Source of the DNA: an uncultured Eubacteriales bacterium
GTDB lineage: Bacteria > Bacillota > Clostridia > Oscillospirales > Oscillospiraceae
Assembly (NCBI GenBank): GCA_900549705.1
Contig: URPI01000112.1
Span: 1-7,116 of the forward strand
Length of the DNA stretch: 7,116 nucleotides
Reading direction: 5' to 3'
Part shown: positions 1-5,415 of the stretch, piece after piece
How positions within the stretch are numbered: position 1 is the first letter of the stretch
Layout of the letters: every line of letters begins with the position of its first letter
The notes under the pieces: generated by a model
Seen by the model: only the letters and a program-made list of their open reading frames with translations
The model's database searches: none
Told to the model about the DNA's origin: nothing
Program-made: the position numbers and the translations under genes

Positions 1-4
1 TGAC

Positions 5-120
5 TGATGAGGGGTGGCGATGGCTAAAAGTTTTAGATTTCCCCGTTGAGTGGAGGAAACCAGAACATACGCCACTCATCCAGCTGCATTCATAAACCAA
101 CCTGTCGCCGCCCCTCATCA
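5..120 (+). repeat. MITE-like palindromic element, copy 1
   Basis: A 116-bp element bounded by 16-bp terminal inverted repeats: TGATGAGGGGTGGCGA at 5-20 and TCGCCGCCCCTCATCA at 105-120, which pair except for one G·T position. A second copy lies inverted at 6881-6998; the stretch 76-120 matches 6881-6925 in reverse complement with a single mismatch over 45 bp. Internally, GAGTGG (49-54) and CCACTC (72-77) can form a stem. No transposase or credible reading frame is present; a GTG-started frame across it has an in-frame stop just upstream and a 1-nt indel relative to copy 2. It is most simply a non-autonomous mobile element or REP-like intergenic repeat. Both ends are flanked on the outside by related sequence in the two copies, so no clear target duplication is seen. 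Confidence 0.7.
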
Positions 121-174
121 GCTTCGCTTCGCTCAGCAGCTTCCCCCCGGGGGAAGCCGAGGGCACTTCGTGCC
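121..174. repeat. GC-rich palindromic repeat modules
   Basis: Directly follows element copy 1. It contains a block 121-142 rich in TCGCT (matched at 6999-7020), a near-perfect palindrome at 139-157 (nine-base arms GCTTCCCCC/GGGGGAAGC), and a small hairpin GGCAC-TTC-GTGCC at 162-174. The 139-157 palindrome recurs at 6815-6833 and partly at 7085-7098. There is no coding signal. Possible roles are transcript 3'-end protection for the leftward operon, or simple repeat accumulation; the sequence does not decide. Confidence 0.65.
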
Positions 175-185
175 AGGAGAACGAC

Positions 186-210
186 GGGTCGCCAAATTGG
201 CGACCCCTAC
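186..210. repeat. Palindromic repeat GGGTCGCC..GGCGACCC
   Basis: A perfect 21-bp palindrome at 186-206 (10-base arms around a single central A), followed by CTAC. The reverse complement of the same module, including the GTAG flank, sits at 6723-6747. It lies downstream of the minus-strand operon, whose last stop is at 235-237. It has no T-tract on the minus strand, so it is not a normal intrinsic terminator, though it could stabilise the 3' end of that transcript. A further short inverted repeat ACGGG/CCCGT (215-219, 231-235) abuts the stop codon. Confidence 0.65.
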
Positions 211-234
211 AGGGACGGGGGGATTTCTAGCCCG

Positions 235-1218
235 TTATTCCTGATTCCTCCGATTGAACCATGTAACCTCGCCGCTTTCGTAATAATCGGGGGCATCGGT
301 GCCGGAAGCGCTGATGGGCTTGTTATCGCTGAGGGTGTCGCGGATGTCGGCAATGAACTTTTGCAGGAGGCTCGTATCGCTGTGCTCCTTGGAATCGATG
401 TCCATGGACAGTTCCACACTGCCGCCGACTATTTTATCCACGCACTCCGGGTCACTGCCCTCCAGCCAGATGACGATGGTGTATTTATCCACATAGCCAA
501 CGAGAAAATCCGATTCGGCAAAGGAGCACACTACCTCCCGGCTTTCAAAATTGACGCAGCCTGCTTCCGGTTCGCCGCCGGATGACGGCATGGCGTACAC
601 CGTGCATTTGCCGTTGCGCCACACGGCCACCCGCAGCGCTTCCTCCGCGCCCTTGCTGGCGGAAACCAGCTTGATGCTGGCAATATAATTCAGGTCTTCT
701 TTGCCCGCATTGCGGACATAATAGGTGTAGGCCATGTAATTTTCACCGTTGTGGCTGCCGTTGATGTCATCCACATCAGAGGGAATGTCATCAATGGAAA
801 TGTTGGTGGCATCCAGCACCGTGTCGGCGTACAGCCGGGCGGTGGGGGAGGAGAAATTGGGGTCACAGTCGATGGCGATGCCCTTGCGGAACAGCTCCAG
901 CCGGTTGAGGTTGATGGTGAAATTGCCCATCTTCTCCTGGCTGAATGCCAGCAGAAACAGCACCGCTACCAGCACGATGAGCCCCAAAAACCACAGCCAC
1001 AGCTTGTCCAGCCGCAGCAGAGCGGCAGCCAGGAGCTTGCGCCGGCGGTGGGGGAAATACATACTGACGATGGTATCGGGGTCAACATCGCCCCCGGTTT
1101 CCTGCATGAGCTTTTCCAGTGCCTCGATGCGCATCATGTCCCGCTTTTTCTGCCGCCGCTTTTTGGGCTGCTCCGGTGGCGCTTCGGGCGCGGCCTGCGT
1201 TCCTTCTGTTTCTATCAT
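235..1218 (-). CDS. Single-pass membrane protein with large extracytoplasmic domain
   Basis: A 327-aa protein of unknown function. Residues 1-72 are charged and proline-rich with a basic cluster (KKRRQKKR, about 19-26), which predicts a cytoplasmic N-terminus. One membrane segment follows at about 73-93, then roughly 230 residues outside the membrane. The outer domain is acidic, has five cysteines (118, 205, 221, 231, 259) and a WLEGSDPEC motif at 251-259. Alternating hydrophobic stretches suggest a beta-sandwich, loosely recalling TasA/camelysin-like secreted domains; that resemblance is inference and weak. The start ATG (1216-1218) overlaps the stop of the PilZ gene as ATGA, and no good independent Shine-Dalgarno is seen, so translation is probably coupled. 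It is the second and last gene of the operon driven from 1948-1976. No U-rich terminator follows; the repeat cluster at 1-210 lies downstream. Confidence 0.85.
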   Translation of the reverse strand: MIETEGTQAAPEAPPEQPKKRRQKKRDMMRIEALEKLMQETGGDVDPDTIVSMYFPHRRRKLLAAALLRLDKLWLWFLGLIVLVAVLFLLAFSQEKMGNFTINLNRLELFRKGIAIDCDPNFSSPTARLYADTVLDATNISIDDIPSDVDDINGSHNGENYMAYTYYVRNAGKEDLNYIASIKLVSASKGAEEALRVAVWRNGKCTVYAMPSSGGEPEAGCVNFESREVVCSFAESDFLVGYVDKYTIVIWLEGSDPECVDKIVGGSVELSMDIDSKEHSDTSLLQKFIADIRDTLSDNKPISASGTDAPDYYESGEVTWFNRRNQE

Positions 1219-1898
1219 AGCTTATACCGTTTCTTGATGTTGAGCACATAGTCCTGCATCTGCTGGCGTTCCTCGTTGTCGGCAAAGCGGAACTGAACAC
1301 CGGCCACCCGGCGGAAGGGGCTGCCCTTGGGGGCTTCCCGCGTCCAGCAGATGACGGCTACCACACCGCAGATGGCCTGCCCCTCCCGGCTGACACCGAT
1401 GGAGGGAAGGTTCATTTCGATGGTTTCACCCACGGCCATGCCGTCGTTGAGGTAGCAGGCAAGGCCGCCGGCGGAAATATCCAATGTCATGCCCTCTGCG
1501 GTGGGAATGGAGCCATCCTCCCGGGGCTGCCAGGTGGGCTGAGAATAGGTGATGGGGATGGCGGCGCGCAGACGCTCGTCCACGCGGCGGAAGAACTGCC
1601 GCTGCTCGGAAACCCGGCGGATTTTCCAGCAGCGCCGGATGCCTTCTTTGACAATGTCATCGGCGTAACCGGCCACAATCTGCATTTCTGAACCAGCGCC
1701 AAAGCAGATAAGCAGCTTTTGGGTTTCGTCCAGGGGCAGCGGCTTGCCGTCCTTCATGGGAATGGAAATCAGGAAGGAGGCACTGTCCAGGGGCTTTACA
1801 AAGGTACAGATAAGACTAAAGGAAGGCTCTTGACCGATGGGCACATCCAGCGCCATGCGCAGTTTTGTGCCGGGTTGGATTTGAAGAACAGAAGCCAA
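1215..1898 (-). CDS. PilZ domain protein (YcgR-like), probable c-di-GMP receptor
   Basis: A 227-aa cytoplasmic protein with no membrane segment. Residues 1-95 fit the N-terminal YcgR-type beta-barrel domain and about 96-222 the PilZ domain. The c-di-GMP binding residues are intact: RQFFR (R100, R104) for the RxxxR loop and DISAGG (D140, S142, G145) for the DxSxxG motif. By family knowledge such proteins bind c-di-GMP and pass the signal to a partner, classically the flagellar motor, but no motility gene is nearby. The coupled downstream gene encodes a membrane protein and is the obvious candidate partner (inference). The start is a TTG at 1896-1898, preceded by GGGGTGA six bases upstream and by an in-frame TGA three codons earlier, so no longer start exists. 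It is the first gene of a two-gene operon. Confidence 0.9.
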   Translation of the reverse strand: MASVLQIQPGTKLRMALDVPIGQEPSFSLICTFVKPLDSASFLISIPMKDGKPLPLDETQKLLICFGAGSEMQIVAGYADDIVKEGIRRCWKIRRVSEQRQFFRRVDERLRAAIPITYSQPTWQPREDGSIPTAEGMTLDISAGGLACYLNDGMAVGETIEMNLPSIGVSREGQAICGVVAVICWTREAPKGSPFRRVAGVQFRFADNEERQQMQDYVLNIKKRYKL

Positions 1899-1947
1899 AT
1901 CCGGTCACCCCGCTTTCTACGTTCTGAAATAATTTTCTCAGTATCAT

Positions 1948-1976
1948 ATTATAACATTTGCCCGGATGGCTGTCAA
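1948..1976 (-). promoter_or_regulatory. Sigma-A promoter of the PilZ operon
   Basis: On the minus strand, TTGACA (1971-1976) and TATAAT (1948-1953) are separated by exactly 17 bp: both boxes match consensus perfectly. Transcription would begin near 1941, giving a leader of about 43 nt before the TTG start. A perfect promoter suggests strong basal transcription unless a repressor acts on it. Confidence 0.85.
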
Positions 1977-1990
1977 TTTTTGTATTGTAA

Positions 1991-2019
1991 AAATTTGGAG
2001 TATCTGACCATACAAATTT
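1991..2019. promoter_or_regulatory. Candidate operator dyad between divergent promoters
   Basis: AAATTTG at 1991-1997 and CAAATTT at 2013-2019 form a 7-bp inverted repeat with 22 bp between centres, about two helical turns. It lies between the two opposed -35 boxes (1976 and 2047) and could be a dimeric regulator's site, or just AT-rich UP-element DNA. No regulator gene lies in the window. Confidence 0.3.
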
Positions 2020-2046
2020 AGAAAAATTGAAAAGCGCCGGAGATGT

Positions 2047-2075
2047 TTGACAAACAAAAATAATTCGTGTAAAAT
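2047..2075 (+). promoter_or_regulatory. Sigma-A promoter of the cpsB-like operon
   Basis: TTGACA (2047-2052) and TAAAAT (2070-2075) with a 17-bp spacer. The predicted start is near 2082, so the leader to the ATG at 2246 is about 164 nt, far longer than for the other genes here. It diverges from the PilZ promoter, with about 70 bp between the two -35 boxes. Confidence 0.8.
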
Positions 2076-2081
2076 ATGAAA

Positions 2082-2245
2082 GTGATTGGATGCTGTGAAG
2101 TAGAGCGCACAAGCGAAAAGAATTGCCCCCTCCGTGGCTTCCTCCCCGGGGTCAAGGGGCGGCAGCTGGTTCCATTCAGCGAACCGCTCCCCCTTTTCCA
2201 GCTTTGCGCCGTTTTGCCTTTATCGGAAAGGAAGTAATACATACG
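2082..2245 (+). other. Long GC-rich 5' leader of the cpsB-like gene
   Basis: A noncoding leader inferred from the promoter and the chosen start. It can fold: AAGGGG (2154-2159) with CCCCTT (2190-2195), and inside that GGTTC (2168-2172) with GAACC (2181-2185); the right-hand side runs into four Ts. The stretch around 2136-2150 (GGCTTCCTCCCCGGGG) resembles the dispersed palindromic repeat, so part of the leader may be a decayed repeat. No known riboswitch class is recognised. An in-frame extension of the downstream ORF back to 2123 is proline/alanine-rich with no ribosome binding site and is not believed. Confidence 0.4.
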
Positions 2246-2917
2246 ATGGTCGATTTTCATTGCCATATTCTCCCCGGTGTGGATGATGGCAGTAAATCCG
2301 TAGAGCAAAGCCTGCAAATGCTGCATCTGGAGCAGCAGCAGGGCGTGGATGCCGTGATTTTAACGCCCCATTTTTACGCCGACCAGACAAACCCGGAGCG
2401 TTTTCTGGAAAAGCGGGAGGAGGCCTGGCAGCGGCTTTCCGCTGCCCTGGAGCCGGGGATGCCCCGGTTTTTGATGGGGGCGGAGGTCTATTATTTTGAC
2501 GGAATGGAAAATGTGGCGCAGCTGCCCCGGCTGTGCATTGGCAATACCGGCGTGCTGCTGCTGGAAATGCCCTTCCAGCCCTGGAACGACCGGGTGATTG
2601 ACACCGTTCTGGATATGAACAGCCGCAGTGATATGCAGGTGGTGCTGGCGCATATTGAGCGGTACTTTCACCTGTGCAGGAAAAAGGAGTATTGGCAGCA
2701 GCTGCGGGAGGGCGGCGTTCTGATGCAGGTGAACTGCGAATTTTTCCAGGGCTTCTTCAACCGCAAAAAGGCGGTGAAAATGTTTTCTCAGGATGAATTT
2801 CAGCTCATCGGCTCCGATGCCCACAACCTGACTTCCCGCAAGCCCAATTGGGATTTGGTTCCACCGGAGATTGCCGAGGCCGCCGGGAGCTTTGCCCGGG
2901 AGCTGCTGGGGTTGTAA
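2246..2917 (+). CDS. CpsB/YwqE-family PHP tyrosine-protein phosphatase
   Basis: A 223-aa cytoplasmic PHP-fold metallophosphatase of the CpsB/CapC/YwqE family. The N-terminus carries the family signature (DFHCHILPGVDDG), and all expected metal ligands are visible: H5, H7, D14, H42 (LTPHF), E80 (GAE), E107 (LLEMPF), H136 (LAHIERY), D191 and H193 (SDAHN). In Streptococcus and Bacillus these enzymes remove phosphate from a capsule-export tyrosine kinase (CpsD, YwqD) and tune exopolysaccharide production. Here no kinase, Wzz-type adaptor or glycosyltransferase is adjacent, so the substrate is unknown and a role on another phosphoprotein is possible. The ATG at 2246 was chosen because the signature begins directly after it and GGAAAGGAAG (2225-2234) lies upstream, at rather long spacing. 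Length is slightly below the usual ~240-255 aa. First gene of a two-gene unit. Confidence 0.88.
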   Translation: MVDFHCHILPGVDDGSKSVEQSLQMLHLEQQQGVDAVILTPHFYADQTNPERFLEKREEAWQRLSAALEPGMPRFLMGAEVYYFDGMENVAQLPRLCIGNTGVLLLEMPFQPWNDRVIDTVLDMNSRSDMQVVLAHIERYFHLCRKKEYWQQLREGGVLMQVNCEFFQGFFNRKKAVKMFSQDEFQLIGSDAHNLTSRKPNWDLVPPEIAEAAGSFARELLGL

Positions 2918-2973
2918 AAATTTAATGTATGGTTCCGTTCCCGGCGGCATATAATGCCAGCGGGGGAATGAAC

Positions 2974-3117
2974 ATGGTGTTTGGAATCATTGCGCTGGTG
3001 CTGGCGGCGCTTGTGGACTACGCGCTGCTGGTGGCATCCGCAAGGGGGAAGGATTGGCAGCAGGAAGACCGGGAGCAGATGGAATATCTGCGGCAGTACA
3101 GTAAGCGAAAACGCTGA
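2974..3117 (+). CDS. 47-aa membrane microprotein
   Basis: A small protein with one membrane helix (about residues 2-20, VFGIIALVLAALVDYALLV) followed by a highly charged, probably helical tail rich in E, Q, R and K and ending RKR. It starts 56 nt after the phosphatase stop and ends just before a shared terminator, so it is very probably cotranscribed with it. ATG 2974 is preferred because GGGGG at 2962-2966 lies seven bases upstream; ATG 2968 would add two residues, and a further in-frame ATG at 2929 would add fifteen but has no ribosome binding site. No family is recognised. It could be an accessory or regulatory subunit for an envelope protein. Confidence that it is a gene rests on its position, Shine-Dalgarno-like sequence and clear helix-plus-tail design. 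Confidence 0.65.
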   Translation: MVFGIIALVLAALVDYALLVASARGKDWQQEDREQMEYLRQYSKRKR

Positions 3118-3133
3118 AAACAACAAAATGATA

Positions 3134-3177
3134 CCGCTGAATCGGAAGTGAGTTTTCCAGATTCAGCGGCATTTTTT
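3134..3177. terminator. Intrinsic terminator shared by convergent genes
   Basis: A perfect 10-bp stem, CCGCTGAATC (3134-3143) with GATTCAGCGG (3160-3169), extended inward by GGAA/TTCC, followed on the plus strand by six Ts (3172-3177). It ends the phosphatase/microprotein unit. The stop codon of the converging DUF624 gene (3176-3178) lies within the T-tract. In the minus direction the hairpin is followed by TATCATTTTGTTGTTTT, so it may also stop that transcript. Confidence 0.85.
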
Positions 3178-3793
3178 ATTTCGTTTCCAGGGCAGCAAAA
3201 ATCTTGTTTGTCACGTGCAGGTCATACAGTGCAATCAGGGAAATTCCGCAGACGGGCAGCAGAAAGCTGAAAAAGAAGAATACCTGGGGCAGCACAACCA
3301 GAAGCAGCATTGGCAGCAGATTCATGGCCGTGACCAGAAGCATCTTTGGCAGGTGGGCGATGCTCAGCAGCACCGCATTGATGACGGTGTCACGGATGGA
3401 CTGACGGTAGCGCACCAGCAGGGGGAAAACCAGGCCGGATACCAAAATCAGCGCCAGCGCGCAGAAGCAGATGACCACCACCACCGCCATTTTTCCGGGG
3501 AAGTCCAGGGGGGCGATAATCCGATAGTCCAGCGCCAGCATGGCACCCAGAAAAATGGCCAGCAGCCACAGCGCCGTTGCTCGCTTGAAATGGAATCGGA
3601 AGGATCGGAAAAAGACCTTTGCGCCGCAGTCCTCCTCTTGCTGCATTGCCGTCAGACAGGCCAGCATGGCACAGGTGGAAGCGCCGACGGTGAAAAGAGG
3701 AAGGCTGCACAACAGCCATAATAAATTGATTTTTGTCAGCTGCACCAGCCTTACGCACATTGCCGTGAATTTGGAGTCGGGAGAAAAATTCAT
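3176..3793 (-). CDS. DUF624 (YesL family) membrane protein
   Basis: A 205-aa polytopic membrane protein, the usual size for YesL/DUF624. Segments at about 22-46, 73-95, 102-127, 151-170 and 170-190 are strongly hydrophobic. The NLLWLLCSLPLFTVGAS stretch (23-39), followed by a loop with FFRSF..HFKRA (61-72), is characteristic of the family. YesL-type proteins are common in Firmicutes, often next to carbohydrate ABC transporters or polysaccharide-use genes; their biochemical role is not established, and no transporter is seen here. The ATG at 3791-3793 is preceded by AAGGGCGGT at about 5-nt spacing, close to the consensus ribosome binding site. It is transcribed alone from 3821-3849 and converges on the phosphatase operon. 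Confidence 0.85.
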   Translation of the reverse strand: MNFSPDSKFTAMCVRLVQLTKINLLWLLCSLPLFTVGASTCAMLACLTAMQQEEDCGAKVFFRSFRFHFKRATALWLLAIFLGAMLALDYRIIAPLDFPGKMAVVVVICFCALALILVSGLVFPLLVRYRQSIRDTVINAVLLSIAHLPKMLLVTAMNLLPMLLLVVLPQVFFFFSFLLPVCGISLIALYDLHVTNKIFAALETK

Positions 3794-3820
3794 GAGATAC
3801 CGCCCTTTGTTGTTTTCTCT

Positions 3821-3849
3821 ATTATAGCGGCAATCCCCAAAAGAGTCAA
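3821..3849 (-). promoter_or_regulatory. Sigma-A promoter of the DUF624 gene
   Basis: On the minus strand, TTGACT (3844-3849) and TATAAT (3821-3826) with a 17-bp spacer. Start near 3814, giving a short leader of about 20 nt that contains the ribosome binding site. Confidence 0.85.
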
Positions 3850-3860
3850 CGCCGGGGACG

Positions 3861-3876
3861 CGGGATTTCTATCCCG
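3861..3876. repeat. Short hairpin CGGGAT-TTCT-ATCCCG
   Basis: A 6-bp perfect stem with a four-base loop, just upstream of the DUF624 promoter. The core GGGATTTCTA also occurs at 219-230 in the left repeat cluster, again bracketed by G- and C-runs, so this may be a fragment of the dispersed repeat family. Confidence 0.4.
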
Positions 3877-3897
3877 GTGGAAAACGGATTGAAATGG

Positions 3898-3926
3898 TTG
3901 ACGCAGTCCACAAAAGGATGTATAAC
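3898..3926 (+). promoter_or_regulatory. Orphan plus-strand sigma-A promoter
   Basis: TTGACG (3898-3903) and TATAAC (3921-3926) with exactly 17 bp between them; one mismatch to consensus in each box. No gene follows on the plus strand before the antisense tRNA. The nearest frame (ATG 3938, 13 codons) has no ribosome binding site. Confidence 0.5.
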
Positions 3927-3932
3927 AGAATG

Positions 3933-4080
3933 TGTCAATGATTTTAGGAACAAGGCGGATATTTAAGATAATGGCTTGACGCTGCGTGGCTATCCTGCTG
4001 CACCCGGCGGATAAAAAAAGAGATAACAGGGAATGACGAACAGAACCATTTGCCTATTCGGTATTCCCTGTTATCTTTTC
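3933..4080 (+). ncRNA. Candidate small RNA upstream of the tRNA
   Basis: Inferred transcript of about 148 nt from the orphan promoter to the 14-bp hairpin at 4021-4076, which on the plus strand is followed by a short TTTT. It contains no credible ORF. Both ends are predicted, but the plus-strand U-tract is weak and no known RNA family is recognised. The alternative is that the promoter is fortuitous and the hairpin serves only the tRNA. Confidence 0.25.
4013..4076 (-). terminator. Intrinsic terminator of tRNA-Leu
   Basis: Perfect 14-bp arms, AGATAACAGGGAAT (4021-4034) and ATTCCCTGTTATCT (4063-4076), with a 28-nt loop that may itself close through CGAA/TTCG. On the minus strand the hairpin is followed by seven Ts (complement of 4013-4019). 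It lies 26 nt beyond the tRNA CCA end. The loop is unusually long for a terminator. Confidence 0.85.
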
Positions 4081-4101
4081 CCCCTTGCCTGAGGGCAACT
4101 T

Positions 4102-4187
4102 TGGTGCCGGTGACCGGACTCGAACCGGTACGCTGTCGCCAGCGGTGGATTTTGAGTCCACTACGTCTACCATTCCATCACACCGGC
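4102..4187 (-). tRNA. tRNA-Leu (CAA anticodon)
   Basis: An 86-nt class II tRNA. The acceptor stem GCCGGTG/CACCGGC is perfect, with discriminator A and an encoded CCA (4102-4104). The anticodon arm is GTGGA-CTCAAAA-TCCAC, placing CAA at positions 34-36. The long variable arm (CGCTG-GCGA-CAGCG) marks it as leucine-type. The T arm is ACCGG-TTCGAGT-CCGGT. It reads UUG codons. It stands alone, with its own promoter and terminator, and diverges from the sortase gene. Confidence 0.96.
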
Positions 4188-4200
4188 ATCTACAGCGGGG

Positions 4201-4241
4201 ATTATAGCATACTTTTTCCAGGAATGCAAGGAAAAATTTTT
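4201..4241 (-). promoter_or_regulatory. tRNA-Leu promoter with UP-like tract
   Basis: On the minus strand, TATAAT (4201-4206) lies 17 bp from TTGCAT (4224-4229). AAAAATTTTT (4232-4241) sits immediately upstream of the -35 box, where an UP element would contact the RNA polymerase alpha subunit. The start would be about 7 nt before the tRNA 5' end. Confidence 0.75.
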
Positions 4242-4286
4242 GACTGACCTTAATAAATTCACAAGGTTTTCGCCGCCATGTATCGC

Positions 4287-4315
4287 TTGACAGAAGGTAA
4301 CTGCTCGTCTATAAT
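4287..4315 (+). promoter_or_regulatory. Consensus sigma-A promoter of srtB
   Basis: TTGACA (4287-4292), 17-bp spacer, TATAAT (4310-4315): a perfect match to consensus. Start near 4322, leader about 46 nt, with GGAGG (4356-4360) seven bases before the ATG. Confidence 0.9.
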
Positions 4316-4367
4316 GAAACCAGAAATTTCCCCGTAGTGAGGAAAAAAGAAAATTGGAGGAAATGCC

Positions 4368-5249
4368 ATGAAAAAAGGACTGTTTACAGCGCTGATTCTG
4401 GTGTTGATTGCTGCTTTTGTGGCCAGTGCGCTGTATTTGGCGGCCTATTTCACAGACGGCGCCAAGCACCAGAGCGATGACAATAAGCGGGCAGAGATGG
4501 TCAACAACGCACGTCAGGATTATACCGAACCCACGGCCGGTACAGAAAATGTTACCGAAAGCCCCTACGGCATCCCGGGCAGCTATGGGCACACCGATGA
4601 GTATTACACCCCGGATGTGGTGGATGAACCTGAAAATGTGCCCACCAAGCCTGCGGTGGAAGAAGGAAACGATTTCCTGCCCTGGTATCAGGAGCTGCAC
4701 AACGAAAACACCGATATGGTGGGCTGGCTTCAGATTGAAGGAACGAAAATCAACTATCCCGTGATGCAGACCACCGAGGATAATGCCAACTTCTATCTGT
4801 ATAAGGACTTTGACAAGAAGCAGTCCGTCCGCGGCAGCATCTATGCCGCCGAAATCTGCGATGTGTTTGAGCCAAGCGACAACATCACGCTCTTTGGCCA
4901 CAACATGAAGGACGGCAGTATGTTTGCCTACCTGGGCAACTACTATCAGAAGTCCACCTGGGAAAATAATCCCATGATTTTCTTTGATACCCTCACCGAG
5001 TCCCATGTTTACAAGATTTTTGCCGTATTTAAGACCTCCGGCACCGACAACGTGGGCTTTGCCTACCACCTGATGGCGGATGCAAAGGACGAGGCGGAGT
5101 TCAACAAGTTCGTTGCCACCTGCAAAGAGCTGAGCTTCTATGATACCGGCATCACCCCCGTGTACGGCGACAAGCTGTTGTGCCTGTCCACCTGCGAATA
5201 TACCATCGACAATGGCCGCTTCGTGGTGGCTGCGGTGCGGATTAGCTGA
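4368..5249 (+). CDS. srtB: Class B sortase
   Basis: A 293-aa membrane-anchored transpeptidase. An N-terminal signal-anchor helix (about 5-28) is followed by a linker of about 80 residues rich in acidic residues, P and T, then the sortase domain (about 103-293). The catalytic triad is intact: H178 in LFGHNM, C276 in LSTCEY, R284 in DNGRFVV. GWLQIEGTKINYPVMQ (119-134) and NFYLYKDF (141-148) are typical of class B. Sortase B cleaves an NPQTN-like signal and links the protein to peptidoglycan or assembles it, acting outside the membrane. No substrate with a sorting signal lies in this window, so it must act on proteins encoded elsewhere. The linker is longer than in classical SrtB (~245 aa). Strong GGAGG ribosome binding site; transcribed alone. 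Confidence 0.93.
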   Translation: MKKGLFTALILVLIAAFVASALYLAAYFTDGAKHQSDDNKRAEMVNNARQDYTEPTAGTENVTESPYGIPGSYGHTDEYYTPDVVDEPENVPTKPAVEEGNDFLPWYQELHNENTDMVGWLQIEGTKINYPVMQTTEDNANFYLYKDFDKKQSVRGSIYAAEICDVFEPSDNITLFGHNMKDGSMFAYLGNYYQKSTWENNPMIFFDTLTESHVYKIFAVFKTSGTDNVGFAYHLMADAKDEAEFNKFVATCKELSFYDTGITPVYGDKLLCLSTCEYTIDNGRFVVAAVRIS

Positions 5250-5272
5250 GAAACCTGATAAAATCAATAGGG

Positions 5273-5306
5273 AAGGGGCTGCCTCAGCTGGGGCGGCCCC
5301 TTTGTT
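5273..5306 (+). terminator. Intrinsic terminator of srtB
   Basis: Stem AAGGGGCTGCC (5273-5283) with GGCGGCCCCTT (5292-5302), one T·G wobble, 8-nt loop, followed by TTTGTT. The U-tract is short, so some read-through to the next gene is possible. It lies about 24 nt after the srtB stop. Confidence 0.7.
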
Positions 5307-5330
5307 CACGGTTTGTTCTTGTATCCTCTA

Positions 5331-5359
5331 TTTACTTTTTGCAGAAAAAATGGTATAGT
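5331..5359 (+). promoter_or_regulatory. Promoter of the FtsW/RodA-family gene
   Basis: TTTACT (5331-5336), 17-bp spacer, TATAGT (5354-5359). Weaker than the other promoters here. Start near 5366, giving a leader of about 94 nt to the TTG at 5460. Confidence 0.65.
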
Positions 5360-5415
5360 ACAACCATATCGTTTCAAAACAGGGGCAAATGCGGCCACTC
5401 CGCAGAAAGCCGCCG

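Noticed and set aside
186..206. Perfect palindrome as intrinsic terminator of the PilZ operon
   Set aside because: No T-tract follows on the minus strand and the same module occurs on the right side away from any matching gene end; better treated as a dispersed repeat.
46..585. A 179-codon plus-strand frame starting in the left repeat
   Set aside because: It crosses several palindromic modules and then lies antisense to the membrane protein gene; no ribosome binding site.
2123..2245. N-terminal extension of the phosphatase from 2123
   Set aside because: The added 41 residues are Pro/Ala/Arg-rich, have no counterpart in the family, and the PHP signature starts right after the ATG at 2246.
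4324..4349. Resemblance of the srtB leader (ATTTCCCCGT..GAGGAAA) to the interior of element copy 1 (38-58)
   Set aside because: The shared stretch is short and low in complexity, and no element termini surround it; probably coincidence.
4167..5309. A 380-codon open frame on the minus strand opposite srtB
   Set aside because: It is antisense to a sortase with intact catalytic motifs, overlaps the tRNA, has no ribosome binding site or family motif, and shows the composition expected of a shadow frame.
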